DNA from: Kineobactrum sediminis
GTDB taxonomy: Bacteria; Pseudomonadota; Gammaproteobacteria; Pseudomonadales; Halieaceae
NCBI RefSeq assembly: GCF_002868715.1
Contig: NZ_PKLZ01000015.1
Span: 1 to 64,000, forward strand
Reading direction: 5' to 3'
Length of the DNA stretch: 64,000 bases
Shown here: positions 11,820 through 22,205 of the stretch, piece by piece
How the letters are laid out: every line of letters begins with the position of its first letter
Numbering within the stretch: the stretch's first letter is position 1
The notes under the pieces: generated by a model
The model's input: the letters and a program-made list of their open reading frames with translations, nothing else
What the model was told of the DNA's origin: nothing
The model's database searches: none
Position numbers and translations under genes: made by a program

Positions 11820-12623
11820 TCAGCTGCGCTGTAAAACCAGTTCCAGTACCAGTTTGGAGCCAAAGAACGCCAGGATGAGCAGGGCGAAGCCGCCGAGGGT
11901 AAAGCGTACCGCAGTCTGGCTGCGCCAGCCCAGCTGGTAGTGTCCCCACAGTAAGGTGGAGTAAATCACCCAGGCAATGAGGGTAAGCACGGTTTTATGT
12001 ACCAGGTGCTGGGCAAAAATATCGTCCAGGAACAGGAATCCCGACGCTATGGCCACAGTCAGCAGCAGTACGCCGGCCCAAAGCAGCTCAAACAGCATGG
12101 TTTCCATCAATTGCAGGGGCGGCAGAAAGGTGACAATGCCGGTGGCGTGATGTCTTTTTAACTGATGGTCCTGTATAGCGACCAGGCCGGCCTGTGCGGC
12201 GGCGAGCGTCAGCACTGCATAGGCCAGTACCGATGAGGCTATATGTACCAGCAGGCCACTATCGATATCTTCCGGGGTAGTGCCGGTATGTGGTGCAAAG
12301 GCGGAGACCAGCACCGCTGCCGCTGACAATGGCAGTAACACCACCAGCAGGTTTTGCAGCGGGCGCCGTACCAGCCAGGCAATACAGGCAACATTGATCA
12401 CAAAAGAAATCAGCGCGGAAATCTTGTAAAAGCCCAGGTGGACGGCATGTTCATCAAAGATGCTGAACCACGCGACCAGCCCATGACAAGCCAGCGCTAT
12501 GGCGCCCATGGTGAGTACGGCAGGGCTCAGCTTCGGCTGGCGTTGCAGGATATGCAGCAAATGCATACCTGCAGCAGACAGGTATAGCAGCGCGGCAATA
12601 ATGGCTAGCGGCAATAGTGGCAT
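11820..12623 (-). CDS. CcsA/YpjD-like cytochrome c assembly family membrane protein
   Basis: 267 residues and about eight transmembrane helices, with the family segment LLVHIASSVLAYAVLTLAAAQ and the HKTVLTLIAWVIYSTLLWGH region, whose His could contact heme. This gene commonly sits between ffh and a corB-like gene in gammaproteobacteria, as here. Whether it handles heme or serves another purpose is not established. It is divergent from ffh, with 97 bp of shared promoter region. Confidence 0.87.
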   Translation of the reverse strand: MPLLPLAIIAALLYLSAAGMHLLHILQRQPKLSPAVLTMGAIALACHGLVAWFSIFDEHAVHLGFYKISALISFVINVACIAWLVRRPLQNLLVVLLPLSAAAVLVSAFAPHTGTTPEDIDSGLLVHIASSVLAYAVLTLAAAQAGLVAIQDHQLKRHHATGIVTFLPPLQLMETMLFELLWAGVLLLTVAIASGFLFLDDIFAQHLVHKTVLTLIAWVIYSTLLWGHYQLGWRSQTAVRFTLGGFALLILAFFGSKLVLELVLQRS

Positions 12624-12720
12624 GGTTTGGGGGTTGGGCCCGGGTGACGTATACTACGCCTAGTTGTACCGATTTGTCTGTTCATAATCAATAGCTCCTG
12701 CGTTTGTCGAGACCCTTCCC

Positions 12721-14103
12721 ATGTTCGAAAGCCTTTCTGATCGCCTTTCCCACAGCCTGCGCGCCGTTGCCGGCAAAGCACGCCTCACTGAGGACAATAT
12801 TCAGGAGACCCTGCGCGAAGTGCGCATGGCCCTGCTGGAAGCCGATGTTGCGCTGCCGGTAGTAAAGGAGTTTGTCGAGGCCGTAAAGCAGCGCGCGCTG
12901 GGGCAGGAAGTTTTAAAAAGCCTCAGCCCGGGGCAGGCATTCCTGAAAATTGTACAGGCCGAGCTCGAGTCGGTGATGGGTACAGCCAATGAGGGGCTGA
13001 ACCTTGCAGTACAGCCCCCGGCAGTCATTCTGATGGCGGGCCTGCAGGGCGCGGGCAAGACCACGTCTGTTGCCAAGCTGGCGCGGCTGCTCAGGGAGCG
13101 GGACAAGAAGAAGGTTACTGTAGTGAGTGCGGATGTATACCGCCCTGCAGCAATCAAGCAGCTGGAGACGTTGGCTGCCGAAGTGGGTGCTGATTTCTTT
13201 CCCAGCCAGCCTGACCAGAAGCCCGCAGATATCGTCCGTGGCGCTATGGAGCACGCCAGAATACGGTTCAGTGACGTACTGATCATTGATACCGCAGGCC
13301 GATTGGCCATAGATGAGTCGATGATGGCGGAAATCGCCGACTTGCATCGTATTGCCCAACCGGTTGAGACCTTGTTCGTGGTCGATGCCATGACCGGCCA
13401 GGATGCCGCCACTACCGCCAAGGCCTTTGATGAGGCGCTGCCCCTGACCGGCGTCATTTTAACCAAGATTGATGCCGATAGCCGCGGCGGTGCTGCACTA
13501 TCGGTACGCTCTGTTACCGGCAAGCCCATCAAGTTTCTTGGCGTGGGCGAGAAAACCCAGGCCCTGGACCCGTTTCACCCCGACCGCCTGGCATCGCGGA
13601 TCCTGGGGATGGGGGATGTGCTGTCTCTTATCGAGGAAGCGGAACAGAAGGTTGATAAACAGAAAGCGGAGCGTCTGGCGCGCAAGGTCAGGAAGGGCGG
13701 GCGGTTTGACCTTGAAGACTTCCGTGATCAGCTGCAGCAGATGAACAACATGGGCGGTATCACCAGCATGCTGGACAAGTTGCCCGGGATGGGCAATCTG
13801 GCGCAGGCGGCGCAGCAGAATATGGATACCAAGATGTTTTCCCGCATGGAGGCCATGATTAACTCAATGACGGTCAAGGAGCGGCGCAATCCGGACCTGA
13901 TTGTCGGCTCCCGCAAGCGGCGCATTACGCGGGGCTCAGGTACCGAGGTTCAGGATCTTAATCGCCTGCTGAAACAGCATAAGCAAATGCAGAAAATGAT
14001 GAAAAAGATGAAGGGCGGCGGCATGGAAAAAATGATGCGTGGCATGGGGGGCATGTTGCCCCCGGGCGGCGGTCCCGGGGGTGGCGGTTCCCCATTCCGT
14101 TAA
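12721..14103 (+). CDS. ffh: Signal recognition particle protein
   Basis: 460 residues. The GTPase binds 4.5S RNA and targets nascent inner-membrane proteins to FtsY and SecYEG. The N domain covers 1-90. The G domain has the P-loop GLQGAGKTTSVAK near 105, DTAGRLAIDE, and TKIDADSRGG. The Met-rich M domain runs from about 320 to the end (MQKMMKKMKGGGMEKMMRGM), finishing in a Gly/Pro tail. Length and order are normal. Confidence 0.98.
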   Translation: MFESLSDRLSHSLRAVAGKARLTEDNIQETLREVRMALLEADVALPVVKEFVEAVKQRALGQEVLKSLSPGQAFLKIVQAELESVMGTANEGLNLAVQPPAVILMAGLQGAGKTTSVAKLARLLRERDKKKVTVVSADVYRPAAIKQLETLAAEVGADFFPSQPDQKPADIVRGAMEHARIRFSDVLIIDTAGRLAIDESMMAEIADLHRIAQPVETLFVVDAMTGQDAATTAKAFDEALPLTGVILTKIDADSRGGAALSVRSVTGKPIKFLGVGEKTQALDPFHPDRLASRILGMGDVLSLIEEAEQKVDKQKAERLARKVRKGGRFDLEDFRDQLQQMNNMGGITSMLDKLPGMGNLAQAAQQNMDTKMFSRMEAMINSMTVKERRNPDLIVGSRKRRITRGSGTEVQDLNRLLKQHKQMQKMMKKMKGGGMEKMMRGMGGMLPPGGGPGGGGSPFR

Positions 14104-14152
14104 TCGTCTTGTTAGTGGCGCCGCATATGTTGATCGCGGCCCGGAATATAAT

Positions 14153-14194
14153 GAAATTTCCCCGGGGCGGGGCTTTTAAAGCCGGGGTAATTTC
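14153..14194 (+). promoter_or_regulatory. Long hairpin upstream of rpsP
   Basis: GAAATTTCCCCGG (14153-14165) pairs with CCGGGGTAATTTC (14182-14194) with a single mismatch, around a 16-base loop. No T-run follows, so a simple terminator is unlikely. It could be a leader structure of the rpsP operon or an mRNA-end stabiliser for ffh. Confidence 0.5.
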
Positions 14195-14295
14195 CGTATG
14201 ATACGCCACCTTTGCGGCCGAGCTGCAGGTACTTGCTGTGGATGTTGCGGTTGCTTGGCCGCAGATCCCGACTCATTTTCAGGAAATTACGGAAT

Positions 14296-14571
14296 ATGGT
14301 AACAATTCGTCTTTCTCGTGGTGGTGCAAAGAAGCGCCCATTTTATCATCTGACTGTCACTGACAGCCGCAAGTCCAGGGATGGCCGCTTTATTGAGCGG
14401 GTGGGTTTCTTTAACCCGGTTGCCCGGGGCCAGGAAGCGCGTTTGCGTGTTGATGTAGAGCGCATTGTCTACTGGCAGGGCCAGGGCGCGCAGCTGTCTG
14501 ATCGCGTGGCCACCCTGGTCAAGGAAGCTCGCGCCCAGGAAGCTGGTGCCCAGGAAGCGAGCGCGGCCTGA
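14296..14571 (+). CDS. rpsP: 30S ribosomal protein S16
   Basis: 91 residues beginning [19 protein letters not shown], the standard S16 start, so I use ATG 14296 rather than the longer reading from 14212. It has an Ala/Glu/Gln-rich tail. First gene of the rpsP-rimM-trmD-rplS ribosome/tRNA operon. Confidence 0.97.
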   Translation: MVTIRLSRGGAKKRPFYHLTVTDSRKSRDGRFIERVGFFNPVARGQEARLRVDVERIVYWQGQGAQLSDRVATLVKEARAQEAGAQEASAA

Positions 14572-14586
14572 TCCGGCACGGGTGTA

Positions 14587-15129
14587 ATGAATGAGCCCGT
14601 TGTCAGTGAGCGTCTCGTCATCGGCCGGATTACCGGCTGCTACGGGATCAAGGGTTGGGTGAAAATTCACTCCTACACCGAGCCGATGGAAAATTTCCTC
14701 GACTACGGCGAGTGGATGATCGAGCGGCGTGCGGGCCTGGAGAATATCAGGTTCGACGCGGGTCGCCGCCAGGGCAAGGGCCTGGTTGCCCACATTGAGG
14801 GCGTTGACGACCGCAATCTGGCAGAGACTTACCAGGGTCTCGAGGTCAGTGTAGCAGGCAGTGCGCTGCCCGCGCTTGAGGAAGGCGATTACTACTGGCG
14901 TGAACTGCAGGGTATGCAGGTCTGGTGTGTCGAGAATGGCGGGTACGTCCTGCTGGGTACCGTAGATTACCTGATTGATACAGGTGCCAATGATGTCCTC
15001 GTCATCAAGCCCTGCGAAGGCAGTGTTGACGAGCGAGAGCGGCTTGTACCATGGCTGCCCGGTTCAACGGTGACACGGGTTGACAAGGATGCGGCAAGAA
15101 TAGAAGTGGATTGGTGCCTGGAGGACTAG
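14587..15129 (+). CDS. rimM: 16S rRNA maturation factor RimM
   Basis: 180 residues. It binds S19 and helps assemble the head of the 30S subunit. The N-terminal RimM domain ([19 protein letters not shown]) and the C-terminal PRC-barrel ([11 protein letters not shown] onward) are both present. It starts 15 bp after rpsP. Confidence 0.96.
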   Translation: MNEPVVSERLVIGRITGCYGIKGWVKIHSYTEPMENFLDYGEWMIERRAGLENIRFDAGRRQGKGLVAHIEGVDDRNLAETYQGLEVSVAGSALPALEEGDYYWRELQGMQVWCVENGGYVLLGTVDYLIDTGANDVLVIKPCEGSVDERERLVPWLPGSTVTRVDKDAARIEVDWCLED

Positions 15130-15160
15130 GCAGCGGTTGATGGCGGGACAGGAGGGCGAC

Positions 15161-15903
15161 ATGCGGATAGCAGTGGTAAGCCTGTTTCCTGAAATGTTCA
15201 GCGCAGTGAGCGATTACGGTATAACCGGTCGCGCAATGCAGCAGGGGGTGGTTGGCCTTGGCCACTGTAACCCCCGGGATTTTACGGAAGACCGCCATCG
15301 CACGGTGGATGACCGCCCCTTTGGTGGTGGTCCGGGGATGGTGATGAAGATCGAGCCCCTGCAGCGCGCGATAGCGGCGGCTCGGGAGCAGGTGGCGGCG
15401 GATGCACACGTTGTGTACCTGTCTCCCAGGGGCAGCGATTTGACCATCGCAGAGCGGTGGCACTGGCGCAACTACCGGCCCTGATACTGGTCGCCGGCCG
15501 TTACGAGGGCGTGGATGAGCGCCTTATAGAGAGCGAAGTTGATGAACAGCTCTCCATAGGCGACTACGTATTGAGCGGCGGTGAGCTGGCCGCCATGGTG
15601 GTCATCGATGCGGTGATTCGTCAGTTGCCTGGTGTGCTCGGGCATGAATTGTCGGCGCAGGAAGATTCCTTCGCTAACGGATTGCTGGATTGTCCGCACT
15701 ACACTCGTCCTGAAGAGTATCAGGGGCGGGGAGTGCCGGAAGTCCTGCTCAGCGGTGATCACGAGAAGATCCGCCGTTGGCGCCTGAAACAGGCACTGGG
15801 CAAAACGCTGGAGCGGCGCCCGGACCTGCTGCGGGACAGGGCGATGACGCCCGAGGAAAAAGAATTGCTGGCGCTGTACTGCCAGGAACAGAGTTTAAGT
15901 TGA
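15161..15903 (+). pseudogene. trmD: tRNA (guanine-N1)-methyltransferase, frameshifted
   Basis: TrmD methylates G37 and is normally essential. The frame from ATG 15161 (AGGAGGG just upstream) reads [23 protein letters not shown] through [11 protein letters not shown] to VVYLSPRG. It then runs out of homology and stops at 15482. From about 15427 the next frame continues perfectly: [16 protein letters not shown], then [13 protein letters not shown], then [15 protein letters not shown] and [17 protein letters not shown]. Adding one C to the CCC at 15425-15427 (SPRG becomes SPQG) restores a normal 247-residue enzyme. This is most likely a sequencing or assembly error in a short homopolymer. A real mutation or ribosomal frameshift is less likely. 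Confidence 0.9.
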
Positions 15904-15948
15904 TTCGCTAGCTGTGAAGCTATGCATGGGAAATGACAGGAGCGCACC

Positions 15949-16308
15949 ATGAGCACCAACAAGATTATCTCTCAGCTTGATGCTGAACAGATGCAAAAGG
16001 AACTGCCTGAGTTCAGCCCCGGTGATACCGTGGTCGTTCAGGTTAAAGTAAAAGAAGGCACCCGCGAGCGCCTGCAGGCCTTTGAAGGTGTGTGCATCGC
16101 CAAGCGTAATCGTGGCTTGAACTCTGCGTTCACGGTGCGCAAGATCTCCCACGGTGTGGGCGTTGAGCGTACGTTCCAGGCTTACAGTCCGGTTATTGAC
16201 AGCGTCAACGTCAAGCGTCGCGGTGATGTGCGTCAAGCCAAGCTCTACTATCTGCGCGAACTGTCCGGCAAGGCTGCGCGTATCAAGGAAAAGCTGACAG
16301 CTCGCTAG
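15949..16308 (+). CDS. rplS: 50S ribosomal protein L19
   Basis: 119 residues starting [15 protein letters not shown], with the conserved [16 protein letters not shown] and [20 protein letters not shown]. It is located at the 30S-50S interface. Last gene of the rpsP operon, followed by a strong terminator. Confidence 0.97.
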   Translation: MSTNKIISQLDAEQMQKELPEFSPGDTVVVQVKVKEGTRERLQAFEGVCIAKRNRGLNSAFTVRKISHGVGVERTFQAYSPVIDSVNVKRRGDVRQAKLYYLRELSGKAARIKEKLTAR

Positions 16309-16330
16309 CACCCAGCGGAAGGCTTCTGGA

Positions 16331-16356
16331 AGCGGCCCCTGTGGCCGCTTTTTTTT
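16331..16356 (+). terminator. Rho-independent terminator of the rpsP-rplS operon
   Basis: Perfect 7-bp stem AGCGGCC / GGCCGCT with loop CCTGT, followed by eight T, 22 bases after the rplS stop. Confidence 0.93.
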
Positions 16357-16405
16357 GTGTGCAATTCTGCTCTGGGCGGGGGCCATTACATGGTAGTGTT
16401 ACACA

Positions 16406-17308
16406 ATGTCCGGCATCCGCTCTGATCATCCTGATATTGAACATTACATCGATGCGATGTGGATGGAGCGCGGCTTGAGTGATAACACGCTGAGTGCCTA
16501 TCGTCGCGACCTGCGTCAGTATCACGAGTGGCTGGCAACTGCGGATACCAGCATTCTTGGTGCCGGCCGTGGCGAGTTACAGGCGTATCTGGGGGTGCGT
16601 CTCCAGCAGGGCCAATCACCACGTTCAACGGCTCGGTTCATGTCCTGCGTCCGCAGTTTTTACCGTTTTTTGCTGAGGGAGGGGCGGCTGCAGGTGGACC
16701 CGACCCTTGACGTGGACAGCCCCAGGCTTGGCCGGCCATTGCCAAAATCCCTCTCCGAGCAGGATGTGGAGCGACTTCTGGAGGCGCCGGACGTGACCCT
16801 GGCACTGGAGTTTCGTGATCGCGCCATGCTGGAGTTGCTTTATGCCTGCGGCTTGCGAGTGTCCGAACTCACCAGTTTGCAGCTGGTACAGGTCAGCTTC
16901 AACCAGGGTGTGTTGCGGGTATTCGGCAAGGGCAGCAAAGAGCGTCTGGTGCCCATGGGGGAGGAGGCGTTGAGTTGGCTGAAAGGCTATATGGCGGGGC
17001 CGCGGGCGGAACTGCTCAAGGATTTGCCCAGCGATGTGCTCTTTCCCAGCCGCCGCGGAACACAGATGACTCGCCAGACCTTCTGGTATCGTATTAAAAT
17101 CTACGCCCGTCGTGCAGAGATTGGCAAGCCGCTGTCTCCGCACACCTTGCGGCATGCATTTGCGACCCATTTGCTGAACCATGGGGCTGATCTGCGTGTA
17201 GTGCAGATGCTTCTGGGACACAGTGATCTCACCACCACGCAGATCTATACCCATGTAGCAAAACAACGGATGCAGGAACTACATGCCCGACATCATCCGC
17301 GTGGCTGA
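16406..17308 (+). CDS. xerD: Site-specific tyrosine recombinase XerD
   Basis: 300 residues. With XerC it resolves chromosome dimers at dif. The N-terminal SAM-like core-binding domain (IEHYIDAMWMERGLSDNTLSAY) is followed by a catalytic domain with the tyrosine-recombinase residues: Arg in ACGLRVSEL, HTLRHAFATHLL (HxxR), His in LGHSDLTTTQ and the nucleophile Tyr in IYTHV. Its place just before dsbC is the usual one for xerD. It is the only recombinase gene in this window, and is not a guaA-island integrase. Confidence 0.95.
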   Translation: MSGIRSDHPDIEHYIDAMWMERGLSDNTLSAYRRDLRQYHEWLATADTSILGAGRGELQAYLGVRLQQGQSPRSTARFMSCVRSFYRFLLREGRLQVDPTLDVDSPRLGRPLPKSLSEQDVERLLEAPDVTLALEFRDRAMLELLYACGLRVSELTSLQLVQVSFNQGVLRVFGKGSKERLVPMGEEALSWLKGYMAGPRAELLKDLPSDVLFPSRRGTQMTRQTFWYRIKIYARRAEIGKPLSPHTLRHAFATHLLNHGADLRVVQMLLGHSDLTTTQIYTHVAKQRMQELHARHHPRG

Positions 17309-17393
17309 GGAACTTAAGCCAGCCGGTGAGCTCCAATCAGTCCCGGCAGCATCACAATCGGCGACCCCGGTCGCGCAAACCAGAGGACACCCT

Positions 17394-18143
17394 ATGACAA
17401 CCCGAATTTTCGCTGCCATGTTGGCCCTGTGTGCAGGATTGGCCGTAAACGGCGGTTACGCCGGCGAACCTGCCGAAAAAGAGATCGCCGACAAACTGCG
17501 CAAGAGTCTTGAGGTTCCCAGTGTAAACCTGAGTATTGCGAGCGTTGAAACCAGCGAGATAGAGGGGATGTATGCGGTCCAGTTCAAGGAGGGACCACTG
17601 GTATATGCTCCCGCCAGCGGCGACTACTTCATAGTGGGTGACATGTTTACGGTGGGGCCTTCGGGTTACGTTAATCTCGCCGAAAAACGTCGCGATGGCA
17701 TGCGCGCCGACGAGATCGCCAAGGTAGAGCGTGACAGCATGATCGTGTTCCCGGCAGAAGGGGTCACGCGCTCCCACATTACGGTATTCACTGACATCAC
17801 CTGTTTTTATTGCCAGAAACTTCATCGCGAGGTGCCAGAGCTTAACAAGCGCGGTGTAGAGGTGCGTTACCTGGCTTATCCGCGTGCGGGGCTGGCCTCG
17901 GACGGTTTCCGCAAGCTGGCCACGGCATGGTGTGCAGCAGAGCCCGGCAGTACCCTTACCCGGATGAAAGAAGGGGCGTCGCTCGCCGATAATGTCTGTA
18001 AGAGCAATCCTGTCGCGAGCCAGTACGAGCTTGGCCAGGCACTGGGTGTGCGCGGTACCCCTGCAATTATCACGGCGTCGGGCCAGATGATTCCCGGTTA
18101 TCAGTCCGCAGAAGAATTAATGTCTACCCTGGGCCTGGATTAA
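17394..18143 (+). CDS. dsbC: Thiol:disulfide interchange protein DsbC
   Basis: 249 residues from ATG 17394, with AGAGGA upstream. Residues 1-22 form a signal peptide ([18 protein letters not shown]). The N-terminal dimerisation domain is followed by a thioredoxin-like domain with the active site CFYC ([12 protein letters not shown]) and the cis-Pro loop GVRGTPAI. It is a periplasmic disulfide isomerase. An upstream in-frame reading from 17283 overlaps xerD and lacks a signal peptide, so I reject it. Confidence 0.93.
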   Translation: MTTRIFAAMLALCAGLAVNGGYAGEPAEKEIADKLRKSLEVPSVNLSIASVETSEIEGMYAVQFKEGPLVYAPASGDYFIVGDMFTVGPSGYVNLAEKRRDGMRADEIAKVERDSMIVFPAEGVTRSHITVFTDITCFYCQKLHREVPELNKRGVEVRYLAYPRAGLASDGFRKLATAWCAAEPGSTLTRMKEGASLADNVCKSNPVASQYELGQALGVRGTPAIITASGQMIPGYQSAEELMSTLGLD

Positions 18144-18193
18144 CCACTCTCCGGCGTCCGTCCGTTGACAGTAACGGGCGGACTCAGTACTGT

Positions 18194-19435
18194 TTGCCCC
18201 TTTTTAGCAAGCGACCCAAAAGGGGCGCGCAATCGAGTTTCGACGCCGTGGAAGACCAGTTTCAGCGCATTCAGCGCCTCCCCCCCTATGTGTTTAATAT
18301 TATTGGTGACCTGAAACAAAAGGCCCGTGCCGCGGGAGAGGACATCATTGATTTTGGCATGGGCAATCCCGACCAGCGAACCCCCGACCACATTGTCGAC
18401 AAGATGGTGGAAACCGCTCGTCGCGGTGATACCCATCGCTATTCCCAGTCAAAGGGCATTCCTCGGTTGCGCAAGGCAATCTGTGACTGGTATCAGCGTC
18501 GCTATAACGTCACCCTGGACCCCGAATCCGAGGCTATTGTAACCCTGGGTTCCAAGGAGGGTCTTGCGCATCTGGCCCTGGCCACCACCGGACCCGGCGA
18601 TACCATATTGGTACCCAATCCCGCCTATCCCATTCACCCCTATGGTTTTGTGATTTCCGGTGCGGATATCCGCCACGTACCGATGGGTGATGAGGCCGGG
18701 TTCTTCGAGGAACTGGAAAACGCTATTCGCACCAGCTGGCCACGGCCCAAGATGCTGGTCCTGAGTTTCCCCTCCAATCCTACCGGGCAGGTGGTAGAAC
18801 TGGATTTCTTTGAGCGTGTCATCGCCGTAGCCCGGGAACACAAGATCTGGGTGGTACAGGATTTCGCCTATGCGGACCTGTGTTTTGACGGCTATGTGGC
18901 GCCGTCAATCCTCCAGGTTGAGGGCGCCCGCGAAGTCGCGGTGGAATTTTTCAGCATGTCAAAAAGCTATAACATGCCGGGGTGGCGCGTAGGCTTCTGC
19001 TGCGGAAACAGCCAGTTGGTAGGCGCACTGGGACGGATGAAGTCCTACCTTGATTACGGCATGTTTACCCCGATCCAGGTGGCAGCGATAGCGGCTCTGG
19101 AAGGCGACCAGACCTGCGTAAGTGAAATTACGGCCATGTACAAGTTGCGCCGCGATGTACTCTGTAATGGCCTTAATGCGCTCGGTTGGCCGGTAACACC
19201 GCCGCGGGCGACGATGTTTGTCTGGGCCCGGCTTCCGGAATGCTACCGCGAGCTGGGCTCTCTTGAGTTCAGCAAGAAACTGCTGCAGGAAGCCCAGGTG
19301 GCGGTATCGCCCGGAGTCGGTTTTGGTGAATACGGAGAGGGCTACGTGCGCTTTGGCCTGATCGAAAACGAGCATCGTACTCGCCAGGCCCTGCGCAATA
19401 TCAGGCGCATGTTCAGAAGTGATGGCCACGCCTGA
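18194..19435 (+). CDS. alaC: Alanine-synthesising aminotransferase AlaC
   Basis: PLP-dependent class I/II aminotransferase of about 400 residues. [44 protein letters not shown], and the PLP lysine in [16 protein letters not shown] are all typical of AlaC, which makes alanine from pyruvate. The longest start is TTG 18194. GTG 18248 would match the E. coli N-terminus ([16 protein letters not shown]) about as well, so the start is uncertain. It lies directly before hom-thrC. Confidence 0.92.
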   Translation: MPLFSKRPKRGAQSSFDAVEDQFQRIQRLPPYVFNIIGDLKQKARAAGEDIIDFGMGNPDQRTPDHIVDKMVETARRGDTHRYSQSKGIPRLRKAICDWYQRRYNVTLDPESEAIVTLGSKEGLAHLALATTGPGDTILVPNPAYPIHPYGFVISGADIRHVPMGDEAGFFEELENAIRTSWPRPKMLVLSFPSNPTGQVVELDFFERVIAVAREHKIWVVQDFAYADLCFDGYVAPSILQVEGAREVAVEFFSMSKSYNMPGWRVGFCCGNSQLVGALGRMKSYLDYGMFTPIQVAAIAALEGDQTCVSEITAMYKLRRDVLCNGLNALGWPVTPPRATMFVWARLPECYRELGSLEFSKKLLQEAQVAVSPGVGFGEYGEGYVRFGLIENEHRTRQALRNIRRMFRSDGHA

Positions 19436-20792
19436 TTCGCGTGATCACACTATTATCCAGCTACCGGAGGCAATCAGTATTAACTTGCAAGCAGTCAGAA
19501 TAGGGATTTGTGGCCTGGGTACCGTCGGCAGCGGCACCTTCAATGTGTTGCGGGAAAATGCCGGCGAAATTGCGGCGCGGGCCCAGGCGCCGGTGTTGGT
19601 TGTGCATGTGGGTGCAAGGCGCGATAACCCCGCCTGTGACCTCACCGGTGTACGGGTGAGTCGCGATATTTTCGCCGTTGCGACGGACCCCGAAGTCGAC
19701 GTACTGGTTGAGCTTATTGGTGGCACCACGGTCGCTCGCGAGCTGATTGAGACAGCCATACGCGCCGGCAAACATGTGGTTACGGCCAACAAGGCCCTGA
19801 TTGCCGAATTCGGTAATGAACTGTTTGCGCTGGCAGCCGAATATAATGTGGCAGTGCGCTACGAGGCCGCGGTGGCAGGTGGTATCCCGATCATAAAGGC
19901 GCTGCGTGAAGGCTTGGCGGGTAATCGCATCGAGTGGCTGGCGGGTATCATCAACGGTACCGGCAATTTCATTCTTAGTGAAATGCGCGATCATGGGCGG
20001 GAATTTGCCGATGTGCTGGCGGAAGCCCAGGCACTGGGTTATGCGGAGGCGGACCCGACCTTTGACGTGGAGGGCATTGATGCCGCGCATAAGCTGGTTA
20101 TCCTGGCTTCCCTGGCCTTTGGTATCCCCCTGCAGTTTTCCTCAGTCTATACTGAGGGCATTACCGGGGTGACGCCCCAGGATTTACGTTATGCCGAGGA
20201 GCTGGGATACCGGATCAAGCACCTGGGAATCGCCAAGCAGGGCGATCGGGGTGTGGAACTGCGAGTGCACCCGACGCTGATTCCCGCGGACCGGTTACTG
20301 GCTAATGTCAACGGCGTTAAAAATGCGGTGTTGGTCGAAGGCAGTGCCGTCGGTTCGACCCTGTATTATGGCGCCGGTGCCGGTGGCAAACCCACAGCAT
20401 CTGCGGTGGTAGCTGATCTTGTCGATCTGGCCCGTGATCTCAGTGCCGGCCAGATCAGCCGGGTGCCATCCTTGTCATTCTGTCACGAGTCACTGCAGGA
20501 TCTGCCGATTGTACCGATGGCTGAAGTGGAAACATCCTGGTACCTGCGTATGGAAGCTGATGACCGCCCCGGGGTTCTGTCCCGCATCGCGACCATTTTC
20601 AGTGATCAGGGAATCAGCATTGAAGCGCTGATCCAGAAAGCGCCCCAGGCGGGACAGACACGGGTACCGTTGATTGTGCTCACCAACCGGGCACCCCAGG
20701 GCAAGGTTGATATTGCGGTACAACAGATTGAAGAATTGGACAGTGTTGCGGGCAGGGTTACTCGCATCCGGGTAGAAGTTCTGGACGGCTAA
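19422..20792 (+). CDS. hom: Homoserine dehydrogenase
   Basis: About 456 residues. It reduces aspartate semialdehyde to homoserine in threonine/methionine synthesis. NAD-binding [16 protein letters not shown], the catalytic region [11 protein letters not shown] and [16 protein letters not shown] are visible, and a C-terminal ACT domain (about 360-440) should give threonine feedback control. The start is unclear: GTG 19419/ATG 19422 overlap alaC, while a GGAGG at 19466 points toward TTG 19485. Confidence 0.94.
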   Translation: MATPDSRDHTIIQLPEAISINLQAVRIGICGLGTVGSGTFNVLRENAGEIAARAQAPVLVVHVGARRDNPACDLTGVRVSRDIFAVATDPEVDVLVELIGGTTVARELIETAIRAGKHVVTANKALIAEFGNELFALAAEYNVAVRYEAAVAGGIPIIKALREGLAGNRIEWLAGIINGTGNFILSEMRDHGREFADVLAEAQALGYAEADPTFDVEGIDAAHKLVILASLAFGIPLQFSSVYTEGITGVTPQDLRYAEELGYRIKHLGIAKQGDRGVELRVHPTLIPADRLLANVNGVKNAVLVEGSAVGSTLYYGAGAGGKPTASAVVADLVDLARDLSAGQISRVPSLSFCHESLQDLPIVPMAEVETSWYLRMEADDRPGVLSRIATIFSDQGISIEALIQKAPQAGQTRVPLIVLTNRAPQGKVDIAVQQIEELDSVAGRVTRIRVEVLDG

Positions 20793-20805
20793 CAGGCAGG
20801 CTATC

Positions 20806-22203
20806 ATGAAATATATCAGTACGCGGGGCCAGGCCCCGGCTCTGGATTTTGAACAGGTGTTACTCACTGGTCTGGCGTCAGACGGCGGCCTTTACGTACC
20901 TGAAACCCTGCCTCGATTCAGCCACGAAGACATTATCGAAATGGCGTCGATGGATTATCCGCAATTGGCCCAGCGGATTATCGAGCCCTTTGTAGGCGAT
21001 GCAATTCCCGCTGCTGATTTGCAGCAGATCATCGCCGATACCTATGCCGTATTCCGCCACAATGCGGTTGCACCCCTGACCCAGATCGGTCATAACCAGT
21101 GGGTGCTGGAGCTGTTCCATGGTCCCACCCTGGCGTTCAAGGATTTCGCCCTGCAATTGCTGGGTCGGCTGCTGGACTACGTATTGGAGCGTCGGCACCA
21201 GAAAGTGGTGATCATGGGGGCGACCTCCGGTGATACGGGTTCTGCGGCTATTGAAGGCTGCAAGCGCTGTAAGAATATCGACATCTTCATTCTGCACCCT
21301 CACGAGCGTGTGTCGGACGTGCAGCGTCGGCAAATGACCACGGTAACCGGTGATAATATCCACAACCTGGCGGTGCAGGGTAATTTTGACGATTGCCAGG
21401 CAATGGTCAAGGCCAGTTTTGGTGACCGCAGTTTCCTGCCCTCTGATCGCAGCCTGGTTGCGGTCAATTCCATTAACTGGGCCAGGATCATGGCCCAGAT
21501 CGTGTATTATTTTTATGCCGCTGTCGCTTTGGGCGCACCCATGCGACCGGTGGCGTTCTCCGTGCCAACCGGCAATTTCGGGGATATCTTTGCCGGTTAC
21601 CTGGCGCGTGAAATGGGCTTGCCGGTGGCGCAGCTCATTATTGCCACCAATCGCAATGACGTGCTGCACCGAGTCATGACAACGTCCACCTATGGTCGTC
21701 AGGCGCTTCAATACAGCTTGTCTCCGAGTATGGATATCACTGTGTCCAGTAACTTTGAGCGCCTCCTGTTTGATCTCTACGACCGCGATGGTGATGCCAT
21801 AGCGGCATTAATGCGCGAGTTCGAGCACGGCGATGTCCATCTCTCGGATAAGGCGATGGGCCGGGCGAGGAATCTGTTCAGCAGCTATCGAGTGCCCGAC
21901 GAAGAGACCTGCGCGCAGATTGCGGCCACCTGGAACGAGTGCGAATATCTGCTTGATCCCCACAGCGCCATCGGGGTCAAGGCGGCGCTGGCCTCGGGCC
22001 TGAGTGCCGACATTCCGGTGGTTACCCTTGCCACCGCGCATGCGGCGAAGTTCCCGCAGGCGATTACCCGGTCCGGTATCAATACCGAACCGGCGTTGCC
22101 CCTGCACCTGGCGGACCTGTTTGACCGTCCCGAGCGCTTTGAGGTGCTGCCATTGGAGTTGTCCGCGGTACAGGCCTTCATGGCCAACAATCTCAGCGCC
22201 TGA
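20806..22203 (+). CDS. thrC: Threonine synthase
   Basis: 465 residues of the long ThrC type. It converts phosphohomoserine to threonine with PLP. The start MKYISTRGQAPALDFEQVLLTGL and the PLP-lysine segment LAFKDFALQLLG match the family, with GATSGDTGSAAIEGC for phosphate binding. It lies 13 bp after hom, forming a threonine operon; no thrB is present here. Confidence 0.96.
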   Translation: MKYISTRGQAPALDFEQVLLTGLASDGGLYVPETLPRFSHEDIIEMASMDYPQLAQRIIEPFVGDAIPAADLQQIIADTYAVFRHNAVAPLTQIGHNQWVLELFHGPTLAFKDFALQLLGRLLDYVLERRHQKVVIMGATSGDTGSAAIEGCKRCKNIDIFILHPHERVSDVQRRQMTTVTGDNIHNLAVQGNFDDCQAMVKASFGDRSFLPSDRSLVAVNSINWARIMAQIVYYFYAAVALGAPMRPVAFSVPTGNFGDIFAGYLAREMGLPVAQLIIATNRNDVLHRVMTTSTYGRQALQYSLSPSMDITVSSNFERLLFDLYDRDGDAIAALMREFEHGDVHLSDKAMGRARNLFSSYRVPDEETCAQIAATWNECEYLLDPHSAIGVKAALASGLSADIPVVTLATAHAAKFPQAITRSGINTEPALPLHLADLFDRPERFEVLPLELSAVQAFMANNLSA

Positions 22204-22205
22204 GG

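Noticed and set aside
16406-17308. xerD as the integrase responsible for the guaA array
   Set aside because: It sits in its conserved chromosomal context next to dsbC and lacks the arm-binding N-terminal domain expected for an enzyme using the arm repeats.
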